The notes under the pieces were generated by a model that saw only the letters and a list, made by a program, of their open reading frames with translations, searched no databases and was not told the origin of the DNA. From an uncultured Bacteroidales bacterium (GTDB lineage Bacteria > Bacteroidota > Bacteroidia > Bacteroidales > F082), in the NCBI GenBank assembly GCA_937884015.1, contig CALGBV010000271.1, positions 1-15,140 of the forward strand: 15,140 nt of DNA, given 5' to 3'. The number at the start of each line of letters is the position of its first letter. Positions within the stretch are counted from its first letter, which is position 1. This document shows positions 1 to 5,815 of the stretch, in pieces. The position numbers and the translations under genes are program-made.

Positions 1-429
1 GATGCCAGGAAGCACTTCTTCCATAGCGTGGATGCCTTGCAAGCTACCCGGGTTGTGCAGTGGAGCGAGGTCGCAGAGTGATTCGATGCCTTCGATGACC
101 TTCTGGTCGATGCGGACGCTCTTTGTGAATGTTTCACCGCCGTGGGCTACTCTGTGGCCGACTGCGTCGATTTCCTTCAGGTCCTTGATGACGCCCATCT
201 TCGGGTCAACCAATGCTTTCAGCACTAATTTGATGCCTTCGGTGTGGTTCGGGATAGGAAGCTGTTCGTAGTATTTTTCACCGTTGTATTTATGTGTAAA
301 TTCACCCATTTCTAGGCCGATGCGTTCGAGCAAGCCTTTGGCTAAAAGGTGAGATGTGTTGGCGTTTTCCATGTCAAGCAACTGATACTTAATGGAAGAA
401 CTGCCGCAGTTTAAGACTAATATTTTCAT
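1..429 (-). CDS. ackA: Acetate kinase, N-terminal 143 residues (3' end outside window)
   Basis: Acetate kinase interconverts acetyl phosphate + ADP and acetate + ATP in the cytoplasm, the ATP-yielding last step of acetate fermentation. The visible part starts with the ASKHA-family phosphate loop, LNCGSSSIKY at residues 6-15, including the conserved Asn7. GHRVAHGGE around residues 91-99 carries the Arg (R93) matching the substrate-binding Arg of characterised acetate kinases, and LHNPGSL follows near residue 125. The start ATG (427-429) is the natural family start. The reading frame runs off the left edge, so about two thirds of the protein is missing. It lies 125 bp downstream of pta on the same strand. 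No TAnnTTTG box is seen in that gap, so I infer co-transcription from the pta promoter. The family assignment is firm. Confidence 0.96.
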   Translation of the reverse strand, partial: MKILVLNCGSSSIKYQLLDMENANTSHLLAKGLLERIGLEMGEFTHKYNGEKYYEQLPIPNHTEGIKLVLKALVDPKMGVIKDLKEIDAVGHRVAHGGETFTKSVRIDQKVIEGIESLCDLAPLHNPGSLQGIHAMEEVLPGI

Positions 430-458
430 GTTTGTTCTGATATTATGATTTATTGAAT

Positions 459-550
459 GATGGACTTTTGGACATTTAGACTAATGGACTGTTTGACTTT
501 TGGACAAATCGGATGTCAAAATTGTCAAAATGTCAAAAAGTCAAATTGTC
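459..550. repeat. Octamer-phased repeat with inverted halves between pta and ackA
   Basis: Reading the plus strand, GGAC-type tetramers start at 462, 470, 478, 486, 494 and 502, exactly 8 bp apart (GGAC, GGAC, AGAC, GGAC, TGAC, GGAC). The second half shows the complementary orientation, with GTC at 515, 524, 532, 540 and 548 (steps of 9, 8, 8, 8). The two halves therefore form an imperfect dyad centred near 507-513. In the pta-to-ackA transcript the inner parts (495-506 and 514-526) could pair weakly. The array is AT-rich apart from the GGAC/GTCC cores and fills almost the whole intergenic region. Its function is unknown. Confidence 0.75.
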
Positions 551-554
551 CAAT

Positions 555-1565
555 TTACTTTTTCTGGGCGATGGCCTGGTTTGCGGTGATGGCGACGAGT
601 TTGTAAACATCTTCGATGGAGCAGCCACGGCTCAAGTCGTTGCAAGGCTTGGCAAGACCTTGGAGGACAGGACCAACTGCTTCAGCACCTGCAAGACGCT
701 GAACGAGTTTGTAAGCGATGTTGCCGACTTCGAGGCGTGGGAAGACCAATGTGTTGGCCTTACCGGCAACCGGGCTGTTAGGAGCCTTGCTTGCACCGAC
801 TGATGGGACGATGGCAGCATCGGCCTGCAGTTCGCCGTCGAGGACGAGGTCAGGACGCATTTCCTGAGCCTTGCGAGTGGCTTCGATGATCTTGTCGACA
901 TCTTCGTGCTTGGCAGAACCCTTTGTCGAGAAGCTCAAGATGGCTGTGATTGGGTCAATCTTGGCAATGTTCTTGGCGGTGTCGGCAGTGCAGACAGCGA
1001 TTTCGGCCAATTGGTCGGCAGTCGGGACTGGAGTGACAGCACAGTCGGCGAAGACCAGCTTGCCATCGGTGCCGTATTTGCAGCCTTCAGGCAGGAACAT
1101 GATGAACGCACCCGAAACGCAGCTTACGCCAGGAACGGTCTTGATGATTTGCAGGGCAGGACGGAGCATGTCGCCTGTGGTGCTGCGGGCACCGCTGACG
1201 AGGCCGTCGGCTTCACCAGCCTTGACGAGCAAAATGCCGAGATACATGAAGTTTTCGGCGAGGTTTTCGGCCTGTTCCATGGTCATGCCTTTGGCTTTGC
1301 GGAGTTCGTAAAGCAATTCGGCGTATTTCTGTTTGTTAGGGTTGTTCTTCGGGTCGATGATTTGAGCCTTGTCGATGTTTTTCAGGCCAAATTCGGCAGT
1401 CATTTCCTTGATTTTTTCGGCTGGGCCGATAAGGGTAATGTCGGCAACGCCATCAGCGAGAAGTTGGTCGGCGGCTTTCAGTGTACGTGGTTCATCACCT
1501 TCAGGAAGCACAATGCGCTGCTTGTTGGCTTTGGCATTGGCAATGATTTCTTGCATTAAATCCAT
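555..1565 (-). CDS. pta: Phosphate acetyltransferase
   Basis: Converts acetyl-CoA and phosphate to acetyl phosphate and CoA, feeding acetate kinase encoded just downstream. The 336-residue protein is the short, single-domain form found in many anaerobes, without the N-terminal regulatory domains of the E. coli enzyme. Family motifs are visible: SGARSTTGDMLRP (124-136), SFSTKGSA (211-218), a DGELQADAA block, and the C-terminal ANTLVFPRLEVGNIAYKL region. The ATG at 1563-1565 is used as the start; a second in-frame ATG three codons later (1554-1556) is possible and would barely change the protein. A good Bacteroidetes promoter lies about 70 bp upstream, giving a leader of roughly 65 nt containing three copies of an 8-mer. 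Codon use is biased as in a highly expressed gene. Confidence 0.97.
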   Translation of the reverse strand: MDLMQEIIANAKANKQRIVLPEGDEPRTLKAADQLLADGVADITLIGPAEKIKEMTAEFGLKNIDKAQIIDPKNNPNKQKYAELLYELRKAKGMTMEQAENLAENFMYLGILLVKAGEADGLVSGARSTTGDMLRPALQIIKTVPGVSCVSGAFIMFLPEGCKYGTDGKLVFADCAVTPVPTADQLAEIAVCTADTAKNIAKIDPITAILSFSTKGSAKHEDVDKIIEATRKAQEMRPDLVLDGELQADAAIVPSVGASKAPNSPVAGKANTLVFPRLEVGNIAYKLVQRLAGAEAVGPVLQGLAKPCNDLSRGCSIEDVYKLVAITANQAIAQKK

Positions 1566-1571
1566 GATAAA

Positions 1572-1604
1572 TGTTGATTATTGTTGATTGTTTAATTGTT
1601 GATT
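1572..1604. repeat. Three direct copies of TGTTGATT in the pta leader
   Basis: TGTTGATT occurs at 1572-1579, 1582-1589 and 1597-1604 (AATCAACA three times in the pta mRNA sense). Spacing is 10 and 15 bp. All three copies lie between the predicted pta promoter and its ATG, so they would be transcribed as part of the 5' leader. They could be a protein-binding site, a remnant of a short-period repeat like the other two arrays in this window, or chance in AT-rich DNA. Confidence 0.5.
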
Positions 1605-1636
1605 TGTTTGCTTTAATAAGTGCATAAATACGGGTG

Positions 1637-1667
1637 CAAAGGTAATAAGTTATTTAGGTTTTTCAAA
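1637..1667 (-). promoter_or_regulatory. Promoter of pta-ackA (Bacteroidetes -33/-7 type)
   Basis: On the minus strand TTTG (1664-1667) is followed after 19 bp by TACCTTTG (1637-1644). This matches the TTTG / TAnnTTTG consensus known for the primary sigma factor of Bacteroides, with correct spacing. Transcription should start near 1630, about 65 nt upstream of the pta ATG. The promoter interleaves with the opposite-facing promoter of the DUF4271 gene. Confidence 0.62.
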
Positions 1668-1673
1668 ATTATT

Positions 1674-1681
1674 TATCTTTG
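1674..1681 (+). promoter_or_regulatory. -7 box of the DUF4271 gene promoter
   Basis: TATCTTTG matches TAnnTTTG; no clean TTTG is seen at -33 (TTTA at 1653-1656 is the nearest, with a 17 bp spacer). It lies just upstream of the ATG at 1703, so the mRNA leader would be only about 15 nt. Because the box contains a TTG in frame with the gene, this TTG is unlikely to be the start codon. Confidence 0.5.
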
Positions 1682-1702
1682 CAGTCCAAAATAAGCATCC
1701 GT

Positions 1703-2512
1703 ATGCCCGAATTCAATTTGCCAACCACCCTTACCCATGTCTACGACAGCCTCTATCAGTTGTCGCATCCGGCGGTTTCTGACAGCCTTGTGCCGAGCTT
1801 TATCGATACCGGCTTTGAGGGTGCGGTGATGCCGATGCCGAGGGCTTCCTACGATGTGTTGCAAGGCTGGGAACTCATCATTCTGGGACTCGTGCTGCTG
1901 ATGGTCGTCTTGAACAAACAACTCTATCCGCGTCCGTTCCGTCAGATTTTCCAAGTGCCTGCAGGTGCGTCGAATACCAACCAGCTGTTGCGCGAATGGT
2001 CGCCGATGAACAGTTTCCTGGGCATTACCTTTATTATAGTTTATATTGTCGTGGTGGCGCTTTTCGTACAGAAATCGTTCGTGGTTCTGTCACGCGATGT
2101 GTCGAAATACAACTCTTTCCGTGTCTACGGCATCGTCTTAGGTTGCGCTGCGGGCTGGGTGCTGCTGCGTTTCGCCATCTTATACCTTTTTAACTGGCTT
2201 TTCCGCACGAAGGATACCGTCGACCGTCAGGTGACGGTGCAGCTTTCCGTTTTCACAATGTGCTTCATTGCCATGCAGCCTGTGCTGTGGCTGTTGCTCT
2301 ACAATCCTTATTCGGCATACGTTTGGGTGGGCATCGGAATCCTTGCCATTGCAGCCCTGATGCGTCTCGTGCTGGAAATTATTGAAACAAGAGTTTCGGT
2401 AAAATTGTCTTCGTTTTATATTTTTTTGTACTTTTGCACCCTCGAAATCGCACCGGGTGTGCTGCTCTTGACGGCAGGCTTGCGCTATTTTAGCCAAGGT
2501 TCTGTTTTTTAA
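1703..2512 (+). CDS. DUF4271-type integral membrane protein
   Basis: A 269-residue hydrophobic protein matching what I know of DUF4271, a Bacteroidetes family of unknown function usually found beside a HemD-like gene, as here. The soluble N-terminus is about 55 residues, followed by about six membrane segments (roughly 56-70, 104-123, 142-167, 178-200, 205-226, 238-262). No enzymatic motif stands out. I chose the ATG at 1703; an in-frame TTG at 1679 would add eight residues but lies inside the promoter -7 box. The gene is the first of a plus-strand run with hemD-like, rnpA and yidD, which suggests a link to envelope or membrane biogenesis, but that is inference. Assignment to the family is from memory of sequence and synteny, without a profile search. 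Confidence 0.8.
   Translation: MPEFNLPTTLTHVYDSLYQLSHPAVSDSLVPSFIDTGFEGAVMPMPRASYDVLQGWELIILGLVLLMVVLNKQLYPRPFRQIFQVPAGASNTNQLLREWSPMNSFLGITFIIVYIVVVALFVQKSFVVLSRDVSKYNSFRVYGIVLGCAAGWVLLRFAILYLFNWLFRTKDTVDRQVTVQLSVFTMCFIAMQPVLWLLLYNPYSAYVWVGIGILAIAALMRLVLEIIETRVSVKLSSFYIFLYFCTLEIAPGVLLLTAGLRYFSQGSVF
2429..2436 (+). promoter_or_regulatory. Possible internal promoter for the HemD-like gene
   Basis: TACTTTTG, continuing CA, matches the TAnnTTTG(CA) pattern of the other promoters here. It lies inside the 3' part of the DUF4271 gene, about 130 bp before the HemD-like ATG. An ATTG (2404-2407) sits 21 bp upstream as an imperfect -33 element. The preceding T-rich run is typical of such promoters, but in a coding region it could be chance. 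Confidence 0.35.
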
Positions 2513-2569
2513 TGAGTTAGTTGCTCCGTAAGCATTTGATAAACTGTCAAACTACAAAAAAGGGAACGA

Positions 2570-3334
2570 ATGAAAATTAAGTCCATTCTGGTGTCACAGC
2601 CCCAACCTGCCGATATTGCCAAAACGCCTTACGGCGATATGATGAAGAAATACGGTGTAAACTTCACATTCGAGAAATTCATAAAACTAGAGGATGTCAC
2701 AGCCAGCGAACTGCGTCAGGATCATGTCAAATTGCCGGAACATACCGCCATCATTCTGACAAGCCGCAATGCTGTCGACCATTTCTTCCGCGTCGCCAAG
2801 GAAATGCGTTATGCCGTGCCTGAAACCTTGAAATATTTCTGCATCAACGAGTCGACGGCCTTGTATTTGCAACGTTATGTGCAATACCGCAAGCGCAAGA
2901 TTTTCTTTGGCAACCAAACTTTCCCCGATTTGGTTGAAATCATGAAGAAGCACAAGGAGGAAAAATACCTTTTCGTTTGCTCCAACATCAGTTCCGACGA
3001 ACCTATCCAGACGCTTACCGAAGCCAAACTGAACTTCACCAAGGCCGTGATGTTCCGCACCGTTTCTGCCGATTTGAAGGATACTGTGAAAATCGCCGAT
3101 TACGATATGCTGGTGTTCTTCAGCCCTGCCGGAATCGAATCGCTGAAAGAGAATTTCCCGAAGTTCAAGCAGAAGGAAGTCGCCATCGGCGGTTTCGGCG
3201 AAGCCACTTGCAAAGCCATCACCGAGTCAGGCTATGAACTGAATTTCTGCGCTCCAACGGCCACTGCGCCTTCCATGACCATGGCCATTGAGGAATATCT
3301 TGCCGCCGAACTCAAGAAAAGCAAGAAGAAATAA
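2570..3334 (+). CDS. hemD: HemD-fold protein, annotated as uroporphyrinogen-III synthase
   Basis: The protein (254 residues) has the layout of uroporphyrinogen-III synthase, a cytoplasmic enzyme that cyclises hydroxymethylbilane: a first lobe with ILTSRNAVDHFF (62-73), a second lobe with VFFSPAGIESL (about 180-190), and a C-terminal GGFGEATCKAITESGYEL block followed by a Thr/Ser/Pro-rich stretch and the final helix. The family has few invariant catalytic residues, so fold similarity does not prove activity. No other tetrapyrrole gene lies nearby, and many Bacteroidales lack most heme synthesis, so its true role is open. The ATG at 2570 follows the purine-rich sequence AAAAAAGGGAACGA. It ends 35 bp before the rnpA ATG, and the rnpA promoter begins within 10 bp of its stop. 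The C-terminus is very lysine-rich. Confidence 0.8.
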   Translation: MKIKSILVSQPQPADIAKTPYGDMMKKYGVNFTFEKFIKLEDVTASELRQDHVKLPEHTAIILTSRNAVDHFFRVAKEMRYAVPETLKYFCINESTALYLQRYVQYRKRKIFFGNQTFPDLVEIMKKHKEEKYLFVCSNISSDEPIQTLTEAKLNFTKAVMFRTVSADLKDTVKIADYDMLVFFSPAGIESLKENFPKFKQKEVAIGGFGEATCKAITESGYELNFCAPTATAPSMTMAIEEYLAAELKKSKKK

Positions 3335-3343
3335 AAAAAGTCT

Positions 3344-3351
3344 TACCTTTG
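3344..3351 (+). promoter_or_regulatory. -7 box of a promoter for rnpA-yidD
   Basis: TACCTTTG lies directly after the HemD-like stop codon and 18 bp before the rnpA ATG at 3370. A TTTG -33 element is not evident; the upstream DNA is an A-rich tract. If used, the leader would be about 10 nt. Confidence 0.42.
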
Positions 3352-3369
3352 TCGCTCAATGGTTCCGCT

Positions 3370-3780
3370 ATGACCGTCAAGGAGGATCTCCCAAAATACG
3401 AAAGAATCTGCAAGCAGAGCGACATTGTGTCGCTCTTCGATAAGGGATTGGGCTTTTCCAGTTACCCTTACCGCGTCGTGTATCTGTTCCGTTCTGTCGG
3501 AGTGATGCCGCCCACTTGCCGATTGCTGGTTTCCGTGTCGAAAAAACGTTTTCACCATGCTTTCAAGCGCAACCGCGTGAAGCGCCTGATGCGCGAATCG
3601 TGGCGCAAGAACAAGGCCGCGCTGTATGCAATTTGCGAACGCGACAATATTTCGATTGATGTTGCGTTAGTCTACAACGCCACGGTCATCCATTCGTATG
3701 AGGAAATGCTTGTCAAGACCCAAAAAGCCGTGAACGAGATTGTCGATAGGTATGAAAAAATTGATGCAAATCCCTGCTAA
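3370..3780 (+). CDS. rnpA: Ribonuclease P protein component
   Basis: RnpA is the basic protein subunit that binds the catalytic RNA of RNase P and helps it mature the 5' ends of tRNAs. The signature RNRVKRLMRE (residues 67-76) is present, preceded by VSKKRFHHAFK, and the rest has the alternating basic/hydrophobic character of the family. The product is 136 residues, slightly longer than typical. I chose ATG 3370 because the in-frame TTG at 3349 is part of the promoter box and the ATG at 3359 is out of frame. The 3' end overlaps the yidD start by 29 bp, the widespread rnpA-yidD arrangement. There is no rpmH upstream, in contrast to many other bacterial phyla. Confidence 0.95.
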   Translation: MTVKEDLPKYERICKQSDIVSLFDKGLGFSSYPYRVVYLFRSVGVMPPTCRLLVSVSKKRFHHAFKRNRVKRLMRESWRKNKAALYAICERDNISIDVALVYNATVIHSYEEMLVKTQKAVNEIVDRYEKIDANPC

Positions 3781-3982
3781 GTTCCTGATATTCTTGATAA
3801 GAGTATATCAGGTGACGCTTTCTCCTTTCATCGGAAAATCGTGCCGTTACACGCCGACATGCTCCAACTACGGCATTGAAGCCATTCAAAAATACGGTGC
3901 CATCAAAGGCGGCTGGCTGACCTTGAAAAGGGTGCTCTCGTGCAATCCTTGGGGCGGCAGCGGCTATGATCCGGTTCCGTGA
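3752..3982 (+). CDS. yidD: YidD, membrane protein insertion efficiency factor
   Basis: YidD is a small membrane-associated protein that aids YidC-dependent insertion of inner-membrane proteins. The 76-residue product shows the full family pattern: a short amphipathic/hydrophobic N-terminus (IFLIRVYQ), LSPFIGKSCRYTPTCSNY with paired cysteines, a GIEAIQKYGAIKGGWL helix, and the C-terminal CNPWGGSGYDPVP. The ATG at 3752 overlaps the rnpA 3' end by 29 bp in another frame, indicating coupled translation. The in-frame TTG at 3740 is less likely. The ATG at 3764 would remove only four residues and is an alternative. It is the last gene before the heptamer array. Confidence 0.95.
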   Translation: MKKLMQIPAKFLIFLIRVYQVTLSPFIGKSCRYTPTCSNYGIEAIQKYGAIKGGWLTLKRVLSCNPWGGSGYDPVP

Positions 3983-4039
3983 AGTGGAGTGTTTTAAAAT
4001 GGATGGTTTTGAACATTATCAAAATTAAATAGAAAAACT

Positions 4040-4144
4040 GATAACCGTAAACCGATAACTGATAACTGATAACTGAAAACTGTAAACTGAGAACTGTAAA
4101 CTGATAACTGATAACTGATAACTGAAAACTGTAAACTGAAAACC
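4040..4144. repeat. 15-unit heptamer array, consensus GATAACT, with a 49-bp higher-order repeat
   Basis: Fifteen contiguous 7-bp units run from 4040 to 4144 with no indel. All fit G-N-N-A-A-C-T/C: GATAACT (6 copies), GTAAACT (3), GAAAACT (2), plus GATAACC, GTAAACC, GAGAACT and GAAAACC once each. A degenerate unit (AAAAACT) precedes at 4033-4039. The unit order repeats with a period of seven units: 4047-4095 and 4096-4144 are 49-bp copies differing at 3 positions. Plus-strand reading gives TGA/TAA stops in every frame because 7 is not a multiple of 3, while the minus strand has no stop. The array ends 24 bp before the S41 protease ATG, so it lies in or next to that operon's control region. Confidence 0.93.
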
Positions 4145-4168
4145 TAAAAACGACAAAAACATAACAAT

Positions 4169-5815
4169 ATGAAATACAGAATCACAACCTTACTGCTTTT
4201 ATTCCTGCTGCCTTTGGGCTTGGTGGCTCAAGAGAAACAGAACAATTTCGAAATCGCGAAAAGCATCGACATTTACAATAGCCTGTTGCGCGAACTGAAC
4301 CTGAATTATGTCGATGAAATCAATCCGGGCGAACTGAACGAAGCCGCCATCGATGCCATGCTTCAAGGTCTCGACCCTTACACGGTCTTCATTCCCGAAT
4401 CGGAAATTGAAAATGCACGTTTCATCACGACGGGTGAATACGGCGGCATCGGTGCCTTGATTCATTATGATGGCGAATACACCGTGATTTCCGACCCGTA
4501 TTTCGGTTGGCCGGCACAAAAGGCTGGTTTGCAGGCGGGCGATGTCATCCTTTCGGTGAATGGCGTCGATACGCACAAAAAGAATACTGCCGAAGTGAGC
4601 GAATTGCTCAAAGGTCAGCCAGGAACGGATGTCGTGCTCAAAATCCGCCGTTACGGTCAGGACAAGCCGATTGAGAAAACCTTGAAACGTGAGAAGGTGA
4701 AAATCGACAATATACCTTATTATACTGTGTTCGATAATGGCGTTGCTTATCTCTCGCTGAGCGGTTTCACACGCGATGTGGCTTCGGAAATGAAGGCAAA
4801 ACTGGTCGAAATGAAGAAAAACCACGAACTGAAAGGTTTCATCCTTGACTTGCGCGGCAATGGCGGCGGCTTGTTGAATGAAGCTGTCGATATTGTCAAC
4901 TTGTTCATTCCCAAAGGAAAACCAGTCGTGTCGATGCGCGGCAAGGCACAAAACGCTTCCGCTCTTCATGCAACCAACAATGCGCCTCTCGATGAGGAAA
5001 TTCCATTGGCTATTCTCGTTGACGGCGGTTCGGCTTCGGCCAGCGAAATCGTTTCAGGTGCCATTCAGGATTATGACCGCGGCGTTATCATTGGTCAAAG
5101 GACTTTCGGTAAGGGCTTGGTTCAGAATATCTTGCCTTTGAGTTACAACACCCAGATGAAGGTTACGATTGCCAAATATTACATTCCAAGTGGCCGTTGC
5201 ATTCAGGAAATCGATTATTCGCACAAGAAGGATACGATGAACGTCAAGAACGACAGCCTTGGCAAACCTTTCAAGACCATGGGTGGCCGCACCGTTTACG
5301 AAGGCCATGGCATTATGCCTGATGTGAAGGTCGAACGCGACACTTTCGCCACCGTTACGGCTTATCTTTACGGCAAGAACTACATTTTCGATTATGCCAA
5401 CAAGTTCTGTTTCGAACATAAGTCAATCGATTCAGCTGCTTCTTTCAAGATTGATGATGCTACTTATCAGGACTTTATGAATTTTGTCAAAGGCAAGGAT
5501 TTCAATTACACCACCGAAAGCGAGCTGGCATTGAAAAAACTGAAACAGGCTGCCCAGGATGATGGCTATTTCGATGAAGTCAAAGGAAAAATTGATGAAC
5601 TGGAAAAAACGCTTGCAGCCGACAAGGCCAACGATTTGGTGAAAAACCGGAAAGACATCGAGGAACTGCTTCGTACTGAGATTGTTGGACGCTATTATTA
5701 CCAAAAGGGAAGAATCGTGGCCAACCTGAAAAACGACCCCGATTTGAACCGCGCCTTTGAGATTTTGCTTAACACCAACGGCAAGGACGAATACCGTAAG
5801 ATTTTAGGCAAGTGA
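4169..5815 (+). CDS. S41 family C-terminal processing peptidase (CtpA/Prc type)
   Basis: A 548-residue exported serine protease of family S41, which cleaves proteins near their C-termini in the periplasm. A signal peptide is clear (MKYR, a Leu-rich core, then VAQ at about residue 20). A PDZ domain follows (about 90-175, with YGGIGALI and AGLQAGDVILSVNG). In the protease core, ILDLRGNGGG (about 225-235) precedes GGSASASEI, with Ser290 as the likely nucleophile, Lys315 in TFGKG as general base and Gln319. The spacing of 25 and 4 residues equals that of CtpB S309/K334/Q338. A C-terminal part of about 190 residues rich in Lys, Glu and Asp has helical, partly coiled-coil character. The gene is coupled to the O-antigen ligase-like gene by a TGATG overlap. 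No promoter box is recognisable; upstream is the heptamer array. Confidence 0.93.
   Translation: MKYRITTLLLLFLLPLGLVAQEKQNNFEIAKSIDIYNSLLRELNLNYVDEINPGELNEAAIDAMLQGLDPYTVFIPESEIENARFITTGEYGGIGALIHYDGEYTVISDPYFGWPAQKAGLQAGDVILSVNGVDTHKKNTAEVSELLKGQPGTDVVLKIRRYGQDKPIEKTLKREKVKIDNIPYYTVFDNGVAYLSLSGFTRDVASEMKAKLVEMKKNHELKGFILDLRGNGGGLLNEAVDIVNLFIPKGKPVVSMRGKAQNASALHATNNAPLDEEIPLAILVDGGSASASEIVSGAIQDYDRGVIIGQRTFGKGLVQNILPLSYNTQMKVTIAKYYIPSGRCIQEIDYSHKKDTMNVKNDSLGKPFKTMGGRTVYEGHGIMPDVKVERDTFATVTAYLYGKNYIFDYANKFCFEHKSIDSAASFKIDDATYQDFMNFVKGKDFNYTTESELALKKLKQAAQDDGYFDEVKGKIDELEKTLAADKANDLVKNRKDIEELLRTEIVGRYYYQKGRIVANLKNDPDLNRAFEILLNTNGKDEYRKILGK

Noticed and set aside
1..271. Plus-strand open frame at the left edge
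   Set aside because: Antisense to acetate kinase, whose motifs are intact on the minus strand.
507..803. Small plus-strand protein starting in the octamer repeat
   Set aside because: Overlaps the pta 3' end on the other strand and has no promoter box; the pta frame explains the openness.
2570..3334. Heme biosynthesis operon
   Set aside because: Only one HemD-like gene is present; no other tetrapyrrole gene is in the window.
3983..4039. Terminator or small RNA after yidD
   Set aside because: I looked for a stable hairpin followed by T-run and for small-RNA-like structure; none was convincing.
4040..4144. Possible CRISPR array
   Set aside because: Units are 7 bp and contiguous, with no spacers and no cas genes nearby.
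4199..4969. Minus-strand open frame of 256 codons opposite the S41 protease
   Set aside because: Lies antisense to the PDZ and protease core, which are clearly coding; no promoter and no recognisable protein.
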